Source of the DNA: Apirhabdus apintestini
GTDB taxonomy: Bacteria > Pseudomonadota > Gammaproteobacteria > Enterobacterales > Enterobacteriaceae
Direction: 5' to 3'
NCBI GenBank assembly: GCA_033977085.1
Contig: CP138906.1
Coordinates: forward strand, 2,790,001-2,854,000
DNA length: 64,000 nt
Each line of letters opens with the position of its first letter. The first letter of the stretch is position 1. Below the pieces are notes generated by a model. That model did not search any database. It saw nothing but the letters and a program-made list of their open reading frames with translations, and was not told where the DNA came from. This document shows positions 10,083-20,915 of the stretch, piece after piece. Position numbers and translations under genes: made by a program.

Positions 10083-11871
10083 AGCGTCGACTTCCATGCT
10101 GCGAACCTTTCTGCCTTTTATTCGTAAGCAGCAAACTTTGCTGGCGGGGGCGTTTTTCATGCTGCTCGCCAGCAGCGGGCTGCGGCTGTTGGAGCCATGG
10201 CCGCTGGCTTTTGCTATCGATATTGTGATGGGCGATGCGCAGGATAACCCGCTGCTCAACGGCTTTAATATTAATCAACTGAGCCATGAAAATTTATTGC
10301 TCCTGTGTGCGGGCGGGATTGTGGCGATCGCCGCGCTGCGCGCCGCTGCAGGGTATGCCAGCACCATCGGTATGGCGCTGGCCGGGAGCCGGGTGATGAG
10401 CGATATCCGCCGTCAACTATTTGCTCATCTGCTGCGACTACCTTTGGCATTTTTTCAGCGCGCGCGCACCGGCGATCTGACCATGCGCCTCATCAATGAT
10501 ATTGGCATGATGCGTGAAGTGACGGTAACCGCCATGATGCCGCTGCTATCAAACATCATTATTTTTGTCGGCATGCTGGGTTTTATGCTGTTTCTGGACT
10601 GGAAGCTAACTCTTATCGCCCTGGTGGCAATGCCGCTGCTAGCGCTGACCACGTTTTACAGCAGCGTTAAGATCCGCGATGTCAGCCGGGCGCAGCGCAA
10701 GCGCGAAGGTAACCTCGCCGCGAAATCATCCGAATTTATGACCGGTATTGCCACTATTCAGGCGATGTCGCTGGAAAACGCGGCCCTGGATACCTTCAAC
10801 GGCAACGACGCTAAAAGCATGAAGCAGAATGTGCGGTCTAAGCGGCTGGCGGCGGGGATGGAGCGTCGGGTGGATTTACTGATTGCGGCGTCAACTTCCG
10901 TGGTGGTCTTTCTGGGGGCTAAAAGCGTCATGAATAACATGATGTCGGCGGGAGAACTGCTGATTTTTATCTCCTACATGAAAAACGCTTTTCGTCCCGT
11001 CAGGGAGTTTGCCAAATACAGCGGGCGCCTCTCAAAGGCCACCACCGCGGGCGAGCGTATTATCGAACTGCTGCACACGCCGGTTGCGGTAAGTGAGCAA
11101 ACGGGGGATCGAATACTGCCGGACACCGCCCATGACATCCGGTTTGAACAGGTCACCTTCCATTATCCGGCAAACGGCGAATCGGAAAAACGCGCGGCGC
11201 TCCGGGACATTAGTTTTCACCTTCCGGCCGGCGGTTCTCTGGCGATTACCGGGCCATCAGGGGCAGGAAAATCCACGCTCAGCCAACTACTGCTGCGCCT
11301 GTATGAGCCGTGCGCCGGGCGCATTGTTATCGGCGATCGCGATCTGCGTGAATACGATATCCGTAATTTGCGCAAGCAAATTGGCTATCTTCCGCAGGAG
11401 AGCCTGCTATTCGGTGTCTCTATTCGGGAGAACATCGCGCTGGGCGCCAGCGGCCCGGTCACTGATGATGAGATAACCAGTGCGGCCCGGCTGGCGAATG
11501 CCCATGATTTTATCATTCAGTTACCGGATGGCTACGACACGGTAGTCAGTGAGCGCGGGATGTCGCTTTCCGGCGGCCAGCGGCAGCGGATTGCCATCGC
11601 CCGCGCCGCAATTCGCCGCAATGCGTTTCTGCTGTTAGACGAGCCGGGCGTAGGGCTGGATTATAAAAATGAGCGGGAAGTGGCCGATGCGCTGGTGCAC
11701 CTGATGCGCGGCAAAACCAGTCTGCTCATTACCCATAATTTGGCCTTCGCCGCCCGGGCCGATCGCATTCTGCTTCTTGACGGCGGGGAAATTATTGAGC
11801 AGGGCGATCATCAGACGTTAATGAAACAGCAGGGACGCTATTTCGAGCCGTGGAATATACAGCATGGCTGA
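10072..11871 (+). CDS. ABC exporter, fused permease and ATPase (MsbA/LmrA type)
   Basis: An intact half-transporter of 599 residues that would dimerise in the inner membrane and flip or export a substrate. Given the surrounding glycosyltransferases, that is probably a glycolipid or saccharide intermediate. Six transmembrane helices fill residues ~15-310. The nucleotide-binding domain has Walker A (GPSGAGKS), Q-loop (YLPQES), signature (LSGGQRQR), Walker B (AFLLLDEPG) and H-loop (LLITHN). The ATG at 10072 is chosen over one at 10045 because AAGGGG lies 7 bases before it and it overlaps the previous stop. The next gene starts inside its last codons. Confidence 0.88.
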   Translation: MKSKASTSMLRTFLPFIRKQQTLLAGAFFMLLASSGLRLLEPWPLAFAIDIVMGDAQDNPLLNGFNINQLSHENLLLLCAGGIVAIAALRAAAGYASTIGMALAGSRVMSDIRRQLFAHLLRLPLAFFQRARTGDLTMRLINDIGMMREVTVTAMMPLLSNIIIFVGMLGFMLFLDWKLTLIALVAMPLLALTTFYSSVKIRDVSRAQRKREGNLAAKSSEFMTGIATIQAMSLENAALDTFNGNDAKSMKQNVRSKRLAAGMERRVDLLIAASTSVVVFLGAKSVMNNMMSAGELLIFISYMKNAFRPVREFAKYSGRLSKATTAGERIIELLHTPVAVSEQTGDRILPDTAHDIRFEQVTFHYPANGESEKRAALRDISFHLPAGGSLAITGPSGAGKSTLSQLLLRLYEPCAGRIVIGDRDLREYDIRNLRKQIGYLPQESLLFGVSIRENIALGASGPVTDDEITSAARLANAHDFIIQLPDGYDTVVSERGMSLSGGQRQRIAIARAAIRRNAFLLLDEPGVGLDYKNEREVADALVHLMRGKTSLLITHNLAFAARADRILLLDGGEIIEQGDHQTLMKQQGRYFEPWNIQHG

Positions 11872-14181
11872 ATTACACCCCGCCAGTATAACAAGGAACC
11901 CCAAGATGACCGTGAGCGCCCGCGACGCCGAACGCGCACTTATTGCCGCCGATCCGGCCATTCCCGGCCTGGCATTGATACTGAATCCGGAACGACTACT
12001 GGCCGCCCTGCGCCTTTTGCCGCGCTTTACAAACGCCCGGGCGCTTAAAGAGACGTATCTGCGCTACAAGCCAGGCACCAGTTGTTTGCTGGCGATAGAA
12101 ATTAGCCTGAATGATGGAAGCAGGCAGATCTGGTTTGCCAAGGCGCTGACCCGCGAGCGCTTTAGCGTGTCTGCGACGCATCCGAAACGCCAGGCGTTGC
12201 TGGATATTAAACATCCTTTTTCACCCGTCAGGCTGGAAAAAGAGGCCATTTTATTAGAGCACCCAACCCAGGACCGGGAAATTCGCTATTTGGATGCGCT
12301 GTGGCAGGAGTCGCAAAGGACGACGCTGCTGCGCCAGTGGCTGCCGGAACAGGCGGACGCGCCGGACGTTGAGTGGCGCTTTCTGCGCTATAAGCCGGAG
12401 CGGCGCTGCGTGGCAGGTATTACGCGCGCAGGGAAACCGCTGGCGGTTATTCGCTGCGCCAGCGCCCGTGAATTCGGCGCTATTTTACAGGGCTGCTCCA
12501 CGGGGCTGGCGCTGGGCCACGTCTCATTACTGGGCGCGTGGGGGAAAAAGCGGCTGGTGGCGACGCGCTGGGTTGAGGGCGAGTGTCTGGAGCATTTGCT
12601 GCCTTCGCCGGCAATGCCCGCGCTGCTGACGCGCACGGGAGACGCTTTGGCCCAGGTACATTCAGCGCCGTTTGCGCTGCCGGTAAAACGCAGCGTGGAA
12701 GACGATCTGCAGTTTATGTGGCGCGCCATAGACACGCTGCGCGTCGTTTATCCGCAGGCGATCCCTCACTTTGAGCGCTGCGCCGGGCTGGTTAGGGAAC
12801 AGATCCGCCAGTTTGAGCAACCAGCGACGCTGCTGCACGGAGATTTCTCGGCGGATCAGGTGATTATTGCCGGCTCCGATACCCCGATTCACTTTATCGA
12901 CTGGGATCGCAGCACCTACGGGCACCCTCTAAACGACCTGGCCTCGTTTTTGGCGCGAATAGAGATGGATGTTATCGAAAATAGCCTGAGTCGGGCGCAG
13001 GCAGATACCGCCCGCACGGCCTTAGTCAGCGGATATCATTCCCGACGGGATCTGCCCGTGGACGGGCTGCCCTGCTATACGGCACTGGCGCTGCTGGCGC
13101 TGGTGGCAGAACCTTTTCGTAAACGCGCTGATAATTGGCCTGCGGGCATTGATGCGCTGCTGCGGCGCGCCGAACAGCTTCTTGCACCCCGGCACCCTGT
13201 GGCTGAAGGCGACTGGCAGATGCGGCTAAGCCAGATCTGTTCCCGGAAGTTGATGGAAATACCGCTGCGCCAGGCGCTGAAGCTGCCGACGCGGGCGCGG
13301 CTTCATTCCTGTGAGGTACTGCGGCACAAGGCCGGACGCCGGGCGCTGGTAGCCTATCGCTGGTCGATTCAGGGGAATGAAACACCGCTGGTGGTTCTGG
13401 GTAAGTATCGGGAAAAAGGCGCAGACAGGCACGCCTTTCGCTGCCAGCGTGCGCTGTGGGACGAGATGGGCACACGGGGCCGGGCGCTGTGCGTACCGGA
13501 GCCTTTATCGCTTCTCGCTGAGTGTAATATGTGGCTCCAGCGCCATGTAGACGCACAGATGCTAACAAATTGCCTGTCACCTTCCGCCGATTTGACCGCT
13601 ACCGGGACCGTCGCCGGTACGGCGCTGGCGGCCCTACAGGCAAGCCCCGCGCTGAAAAGCGCCGTCAGCGGGCGCGTATGGAAAAAGACGATGAGCTGCA
13701 GATTCTGGCGCATGGGCTAAACCAGGTCGCGGCGGACAATCCCCACTGGCAACAGCGGTTGATGGCCTTGCTGAATGCCTGTGACAGGCAGGCCAGCTAT
13801 TTATTCCGCGCAGCAGCCGTGCCGGTACACCGGGATTTTTACCCGGATCAGGTGCTGATAGATGCCCGTGGTACACCGGTGTTACTGGACTTCGATCTCT
13901 GCTGTATGAGCGCAGCGGCGTTGGATGCCGGTAATTATTTGGCCCACGTTCGTGAACTGGCGCTGCGCCGGTTTGGCAGCATTGATGCCCTGAGACCCCA
14001 CGAAGAAGCCTTTATCCGCGCCTGGCTTGCGCATTCCCCGCAGAGCCGTGAAGCCGACGTTGCCGGCTTTCTGGCGCTCTCTCTGGCCCGACATGTTTAT
14101 CTCAGTACGCGTTTCCCGACACGCACGCACACCACGGCAGCGCTGTTGGAATATTGTGAGCAGTTAATTGGGATGCAGTAA
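11864..14181 (+). pseudogene. twin-domain APH-type (aminoglycoside-phosphotransferase-like) kinase, one apparent frameshift
   Basis: A large protein (about 771 residues when repaired) with two kinase-like lobes of the APH/choline-kinase fold. Repeat 1 has the catalytic loop LLHGDFSADQ and the metal-binding DWD (about residues 325-350). Repeat 2 has VHRDFYPDQVLID and LLDFD (about 660-690). Both keep the catalytic Asp, so both could be active. The substrate is unknown; a sugar or lipid-linked intermediate is likely from context. The ATG overlaps the ABC gene's end, so coupling is expected. The frame is lost at A4 (13655-13658); one more A gives LKKRRQRARMEKDDELQ and reads through. Confidence 0.7.
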
Positions 14182-15241
14182 TAACAAGGAGCCGTTAGAT
14201 AATGGATTACAGAGTACGCGCCATCCCACTGGGTTTGAGCCTTTTTTGACCTCATGTTTAGCCCACGCCGAAGATAGTGGTCGTCGGGAAACGTTTCCCG
14301 ACAGGACTGCCAGCGCTCCCTTGCGGCCAGAACAGGTCGCTATCCGCAGCGATAGCGGCTCCGACATCATGAAGGTCAATGTAACGCTCAAAATGGAAAC
14401 CTTCTTTTGCGTAACAAAAAGCTACGCAGCGGGGATAAACGGGAACATGTACAGGAGCGAGAACCGCAGGCGCGTCTGCGGCTCAGTCTACTGGAAGGTC
14501 GCCCGCTTTACGGCGTGGCGGAGATGGAGCTGAAAGATAAAACCAAACGCACTTCCGGGAATCCAAAACAGAACAAGACCCACCTTGAGCTTACGCAGGT
14601 CTATTTTGGGATGGATGCAGACGCGCTGAATACCCGGCTTCTTCTGGGGCGCTGGCTCTACCGTGATGAGCGCGAGTGGCTGTTGGATGAGAACATCGAT
14701 GGCGCGTTGGCTTACTGGCGCTTCGGAAAATGGCGCGCTGACCTGCTGGGCGGGCGGGTGAATTACTGGCAGCGCGATCTGCTGGACAGAACCTCCCGCG
14801 ATAGCGGCGCAACCGCTGCCGCAGGGGCAATTGTACGCCGAAAATTTGGTAAAGACTGGTTCGCGGGGGCCTATTTGCTAACGACAAAAAATACGCACAA
14901 TGACGATTCCCAGCGGCTGCACTGCGGGCTGCGTTCTCACGGCGAGCAGAACAAAGGCCTACGTCACTGGGGGAGCTGGGCGCTATGCAGAGTGATAGTA
15001 CCGGCTCACAGCGGCACGGTTTTGCGGTTGATGCGGGCGCTACCTACATCTTTTCCACACCGCTGCGCCCGCGCGTGACGCTGGGCTATGCAATGGCCAG
15101 TAAATACTATCGCCAGACGGGCCTGCAGTCGAATGAGGCGACCATGGGCGGCAATACTAAATTTAATATTTATTGTCAACAACGGGTAAAAAGTGATCCA
15201 CTTACCGTCACCACCAACGGTCTAATATTGATCCACCTTGC

Positions 15242-16019
15242 TTACTCAGGATTAGCTTCCGCTATAACCCCGGCCTTTCGTTTCTGCTTCAGTCGATAGC
15301 TCTCTCCTTTTATCTGGACTACGTGTGAGTGATGTAAGATCCGGTCCAGCATTGCCGATGTCAGGGCTGCATCACCCGCGAACGTCTGGTCCCACTGCCC
15401 GAACGGCAGGTTAGAGGTCAGGATCATCGCGCTCTTTTCGTAACGTTTGGCAATGACCTGGAAGAACAGCTTTGCCTCTTCCTGGCTGAACGGCAGATAG
15501 CCTATTTCGTCGATGATGAGCAGTTTGGGGGCCATGACACCGCGATTGAGTGTCGTTTTGTAACGCCCCTGACGCTGGGAAGTCGACGAGCTGTAACAGC
15601 AGGTCCGCTGCTGTTGTGAAGCGAACCTTGATGCCCGCCCGTACTGCCTCGTAGCCCATGGCTATCGCCAGATGTGTTTTCCCCACGCCCGAGGGGCCCA
15701 GCAACACGATGTTTTCGTTACGTTCGATGAAGCTCAGGGAACGCAGCGACTGGATTTGCTTCTGAGGTGCGCCGGTGGCGAAGGTGAAGTCGTATTCCTC
15801 GAACGTCTTCACCGCCGGGAAGGCTGCCATCCGCGTGTACATCGCCTGTTTACGCTGATGCCGGGCCAGTTTCTCCTCATGTAGCAGGTGCTCCGGAAGT
15901 CCATATAGCTCCATTCCTGATCCACTGCCTGTTGCGACAGTGCCGGCGCCGCGCCGATAAGGCTGTCCAGCTGGGCTGTTCAGCAAGCACCATCAGCCGT
16001 TGATGTTGTAGTTCGACCA

Positions 16020-16023
<4 letters not shown>
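15242..16023 (-). pseudogene. istB: IstB transposition helper ATPase, IS21 copy A (apparent frameshifts)
   Basis: The AAA+ ATPase that delivers target DNA to the IstA transposase. Walker A (GPSGVGKTHLA) and Walker B (LLIIDEIGYL) are present. Against copy B it differs by an inserted base near 15588, loss of the A of CCAGG at 15893-15896, and loss of A in GAGCTG near 15975. The ATG overlaps the IstA stop as in other IS21 elements. Copy B shows the intact 260-residue version. Confidence 0.9.
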
Positions 16024-17041
<1,018 letters not shown>

Positions 17042-17490
17042 AAGCTCCCCTGTATTCAGAGGAGCAGATTAACCCCTGGATCAGTTTTCAACCGCTGGGG
17101 TGGATCAGTTTTGCACCGTTGGTAACATTTATGGCGCTACGCTGGCACCGGAACTCACAAACCTGCATATCCTCACCGCCGGTATCGGCGTGAATATTAC
17201 TCCGGACTCTACCCTGGACCTGGTTTATCACGATTATCGGCAGGTAGAAAAAGGGGATTTAGACGTGCATAACAGCGAGCTTAAATCGCGTTATGACACC
17301 CGTAAAACGTCGCGCCTGGGCGGCGGTATTGACCTTATCTGGGGGCTGGAGGTTAACGAGCATTTGAAAACAGAAGCTGATTATGGGGATGTTTACGCCG
17401 TCTAAGCGTTTTCGTTCAGGCTCCGGCGATAATGCTTCACGCAGCGCACCCGCGTATTCCGTTGGCTTTGAGGCTGAGTACCGGTTTTAA

Positions 17491-17856
17491 AAACGCAATT
17501 CGTATATGGGAAGGCGCTAATAAACGCCGCTCATAATGAGACAGGCTGAGGCCGGAACTCGCCTGTTTCGGGTAGCTAAATGTACTGTGACGGCAATGAA
17601 AAGCCGTCCGGGATTCACTTTTCAGAAAGGCCGCGCCCGCACGTCGTTTGGCGACCGGGACTGTTTGAGAAGATGAACAATATTATTAACCGACATTAAC
17701 CGAAGATGCTGGCATTAGGTCGCACAAGCTTAAGCCGAATAGCCGAATAGCCGAATAGCCGAATAGCCGAATACGAACGGAGGATCATTGCCGGAAGCAG
17801 AAACAGGAAGCGCAATGTGCTGGTAAACTGAAAGAGGCACCAAAATTACAGACATG
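17491..17856. other. intergenic stretch between the barrel gene and tRNA-Asp
   Basis: No gene is seen. It contains the 8-bp tandem repeat listed separately. Confidence 0.5.
17733..17772. repeat. 8-bp tandem repeat, five copies
   Basis: AGCCGAAT is repeated five times without interruption. It lies in non-coding DNA, so it would be a neutral variable-number repeat. Confidence 0.9.
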
Positions 17857-17886
17857 AAAAAGCCATGCTAATTAATAGCATGGCCT
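17857..17886 (-). terminator. terminator of tRNA-Asp
   Basis: GCCATGCTA and TAGCATGGC form a strong hairpin. On the minus strand it is followed by a T run, just beyond the tRNA-Asp gene. Confidence 0.8.
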
Positions 17887-17893
17887 TGAATAG

Positions 17894-17970
17894 TGGCGGA
17901 ACGGACGGGACTCGAACCCGCGACCCCCTGCGTGACAGGCAGGTATTCTAACCAACTGAACTACCGCTCC
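17894..17970 (-). tRNA. aspV: tRNA-Asp (GTC)
   Basis: A 77-base cloverleaf on the minus strand starting GGAGCGGTAGTTCAG, with anticodon GTC in CCTGTCACG, the T-arm GGTTCGAGTCC and an encoded 3' CCA. It sits next to dnaQ, the position of aspV in enterobacteria. An identical copy follows the rRNA operon. Confidence 0.97.
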
Positions 17971-18063
17971 GCGGCGCTCCACGTTGGGAGCGGAGCGAAT
18001 ATTACGAATTGCCCCCGGGCGCGTCAATAAATTTTCTCGTAAAATAAACCGACTGCGTGAAAT

Positions 18064-18816
18064 TTAGCCCGAAAATCGGCATTCAGGCACGCCACATGCA
18101 GCTACCGCCCTTTTTTCTACCAGGTCCAGGCGCGCCTCATGGTTTAATAGCTCTTCATCGCTGGCGTTAATGACGCGCAGTTTCCCGCCGCTGCGCACGA
18201 TGCGTTGCACCCTATTTTCATCGCCCTGCTTCTGACGCGACTCACCTTCCATCGTAAACGCCAATGCCGTTTGCCCACCGGTCATCGCCAGGTAGACATC
18301 TGCCAGAATTTGGGCATCGAGTAATGCGCCGTGCAGGGTGCGTTTGGTGTTATCTATCTCATAGCGCGAGCATAAAGCATCAAGGCTGTTTCTCTTGCCG
18401 GGAAACATCTGGCGAGCGAGAGCGAGGCTGTCGGTGATTTTGCAAAACGTATTTGTCTTCGGGATGCCGCGATTGAGCATACCGAGCTCATAATCCATAA
18501 AGCCGATATCAAACGATGCGTTGTGTATAACCAGCTCGGCGCCATCGATATAGGCCAGAAAGTCGTCGGCGATATCGGCAAACGTCGGCATATTGCGCAG
18601 AAACTCATCGGCGATACCGTGGACATTGAACGCTTCGGGGTCCACCAGCCGGTCCGGTTTTATATAGACGTGAAAGTTATTCCCCGTTAAGCGCCGGTTA
18701 ACAACCTCAACGGCGCCCACTTCTATAATTCGGTGCCCTTCATAGTGGACACCGAGCTGGTTCATACCCGTGGTTTCGGTATCGAGAACAATCTGTCGTG
18801 TAATTGCAGTGCTCAT
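18064..18816 (-). CDS. dnaQ: DNA polymerase III epsilon subunit (3'-5' proofreading exonuclease)
   Basis: The proofreading subunit of the replicative polymerase core. Exo I (LDTETTGMN), Exo II (HNASFDIGFMDYEL) and Exo III (HGALLDAQILADVY) motifs are intact, with catalytic Asp12, Glu14 and the downstream His and Asp residues. At 250 residues it has the normal length, and the C-terminal part binds the alpha subunit. It is divergent from rnhA across about 50 bases, the conserved arrangement. It contains an unaltered GAGCTG at 18754-18759, so that motif is not always miscalled. Confidence 0.97.
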   Translation of the reverse strand: MSTAITRQIVLDTETTGMNQLGVHYEGHRIIEVGAVEVVNRRLTGNNFHVYIKPDRLVDPEAFNVHGIADEFLRNMPTFADIADDFLAYIDGAELVIHNASFDIGFMDYELGMLNRGIPKTNTFCKITDSLALARQMFPGKRNSLDALCSRYEIDNTKRTLHGALLDAQILADVYLAMTGGQTALAFTMEGESRQKQGDENRVQRIVRSGGKLRVINASDEELLNHEARLDLVEKRAVAACGVPECRFSG

Positions 18817-18867
18817 AGCGCTCGTTTATGTCAGACTTGGCTTTTTGTCACAGGAAGTCTACCAGAG

Positions 18868-19344
18868 ATGCGTAAACAGGTAGAAATTTTCACCGACGGC
18901 TCCTGCCTAGGCAACCCAGGCCCCGGCGGATATGGCGCAATTCTACGCTATAAACAGCATGAAAAAACCTTCAGCGCCGGATATCAGCTAACCACCAATA
19001 ATCGTATGGAGCTTATGGCTGCTATTGTGGCGCTTGAGGCCGTTCGGGAGCACTGCGATATTGTCCTGAGTACCGATAGCCAGTATGTACGCCAGGGTAT
19101 AACGCAGTGGATCCATAACTGGAAAAAGCGCGGCTGGAAGACTGCGGCCAAACAGCCGGTTAAAAATGTCGACCTTTGGCAGCGTCTCGATGCCGCACTC
19201 AGCCAGCATACGATTAAATGGGAATGGGTAAAGGGACACGCTGGCCACCCGGAAAATGAGCGCTGCGATGAACTGGCGCGCGCGGCGGCCTCTAAGCCGA
19301 CGCTGGACGATGTGGGCTATCAGGCGCAGGAGGCTGCGGGATAA
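18868..19344 (+). CDS. rnhA: ribonuclease HI
   Basis: Removes RNA from RNA-DNA hybrids. The 158-residue protein has the catalytic Asp in EIFTDGSCLGNPG, Glu in NRMELMAAIVALE, Asp in STDSQYV and the C-terminal Asp in NERCDELAR. The ATG at 18868 starts MRKQVEIFTDG, matching the family, rather than the longer open frame from 18733 that runs through dnaQ's promoter region. It faces yafS tail to tail. Confidence 0.97.
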   Translation: MRKQVEIFTDGSCLGNPGPGGYGAILRYKQHEKTFSAGYQLTTNNRMELMAAIVALEAVREHCDIVLSTDSQYVRQGITQWIHNWKKRGWKTAAKQPVKNVDLWQRLDAALSQHTIKWEWVKGHAGHPENERCDELARAAASKPTLDDVGYQAQEAAG

Positions 19345-20057
19345 CCCGATTCAGTACTGGCGCGTCGCGCCCACCGCCGGGCGCAACTGCGGTTTTTACG
19401 CAAGTTTTTCATGGGGGTGAATGTCAACGGCACGGTGCGTTTACGCGCCACGATCATTTGCAGGCATCCCGGGGCGGGCACGTGGGTATTTAATAAACGT
19501 CCGCCGCTCTTCTGCCATGGCAATACTTCAAAGCAGCCGCAGTGCATAACTTCAAAATTAAGTAATGCCAGCCAGTCTATTTGGCGCATCAGCGTAAATG
19601 ACCGCCACTGAGGAACCCGCGGTTTGCGAAACAGCGTCCGTATTCTGCCGACTCTGGCAAGACTTAAGGGGTTGAATCCGGTGATTATCAGCCAGCCATC
19701 GTCAATCAGGACTCTGTCAATCTCACGCAATAAACGATGAGGATCGCCACACCAGGGCAGAGAATGTGCCAGCAAACACGCATCGATTGAATCTGGTGCG
19801 AAGGGAAGTTGCAGCGCCTCTCCCATCACCTGAAGGTTTTCCCCTTGTAATGCCATGTTAAACTGGTGTGAAATAGCGCAGGTATCGGTATTGATTTCTG
19901 CGCTTAAGTTACCGACTTTAAGCAGATGAAAGCCAAACATCTTCGCCAGCCACGGCTGCAACTGCCGTTCGATCGCCGCGCGATGATTATCGCCCCAAGG
20001 CAACTCGGCCCAGCGGGCTGGCGCCACCAGTGGTTCAGGAATCCTTGCCGGTTTCAT
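19320..20057 (-). CDS. yafS: putative SAM-dependent methyltransferase YafS
   Basis: A class I methyltransferase-like protein of 245 residues, target unknown. The central Rossmann region includes GEALQLPFAPDSIDACLLAHSLPW (the usual acidic and hydrophobic motifs of the fold) and IDRVLIDDGWLIITGFNP. It sits between rnhA and gloB as in other enterobacteria, divergent from gloB across about 30 bases. Its 3' end overlaps the rnhA 3' end. Confidence 0.88.
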   Translation of the reverse strand: MKPARIPEPLVAPARWAELPWGDNHRAAIERQLQPWLAKMFGFHLLKVGNLSAEINTDTCAISHQFNMALQGENLQVMGEALQLPFAPDSIDACLLAHSLPWCGDPHRLLREIDRVLIDDGWLIITGFNPLSLARVGRIRTLFRKPRVPQWRSFTLMRQIDWLALLNFEVMHCGCFEVLPWQKSGGRLLNTHVPAPGCLQMIVARKRTVPLTFTPMKNLRKNRSCARRWARRASTESGYPAASCA

Positions 20058-20089
20058 CTCGCCCTTCCATTACGCAGTAAGAGGTATGC

Positions 20090-20843
20090 ATGAATCTTAC
20101 CAGTATTTCCGCTTTTCAGGATAATTACATCTGGGTTCTGAGCGATGAGAAAAAACGCTGTCTGATCGTTGACCCCGGTGAGGCCGCACCGGTGCTGAGC
20201 GCATTAGAAGATAATCAGTGGCAGCCTGAAGCAATTTTATTGACGCATCATCATCAGGATCACGTCGGCGGTGTTGCACAGCTGCGTGAACGCTATCCGC
20301 AGCTTCCTGTTTACGGCCCTGAAGAAACGCGGGATAAAGGCGCGACAGAGCTTGTGTACGACGGCACTCGCATGACACTTCTGGGCCTTGATTTTCAGGT
20401 TATCGCCACGCCCGGTCATACGCTGGGGCATATTTGCTGGTATGCCGCCCCTGGCTATTTTGCGGAGATACACTCTTTTCCGGCGGCTGTGGGCGTTTGT
20501 TTGAAGGAACCGCCGCACAAATGTTCGCTTCTTTGAAGAAATTAAATGCGCTCCCTGCGGATACGTTAATTTGCTGTGCTCATGAATACACGCTGAGTAA
20601 CATAAAATTTGCATTAAGCATTCTTCCGGAAGATAGAGCTTTAAAGGATTACTATCGCGATGTAAGTGAATTAAGGGCAAAAAATGAAAAAACCTTACCC
20701 ACTATTTTAAAAAATGAGCGCGCAATAAATTTATTCTTAAGAACAGAAGATTCTGATTTAATTAAAAAATTTCAAAAGAAACAAAGTTGCAACAATCTGA
20801 ACACGTTTTTGCATGGTTACGGGCCGCTAAAGATATGTTCTGA
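20090..20843 (+). pseudogene. gloB: hydroxyacylglutathione hydrolase (glyoxalase II), two apparent frameshifts
   Basis: Hydrolyses S-lactoylglutathione to lactate and glutathione in methylglyoxal detoxification. It is a metallo-beta-lactamase-fold enzyme with the dinuclear metal motif THHHQDHVGG at about residue 53 and GHTLGHICW. Two single-base losses break it: C4 in CCCCTGG at 20448-20454 (repair gives WLFCGDTLFSGGCGRLFEG) and A6 at 20764-20769 (repair gives KKISKETKLQQSEHVFAWLR and the native stop at 20841-20843). The repaired protein is about 251 residues, the normal length. Confidence 0.9.
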
Positions 20844-20915
20844 GTTTTCCTGGTTGCTTCCCCCGCAGTGGACTGTATGATTGCACGTCTTTTAAACAAC
20901 CATTGACGCACACAC

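Noticed and set aside
17733..17772. CRISPR-like array
   Set aside because: Units are 8 bp with no spacers; the same holds for the 9-bp repeat at 22294.
18733..18867. Longer N-terminus for rnhA
   Set aside because: The extension runs antisense through the dnaQ start and lacks family similarity; ATG 18868 matches RNase HI.
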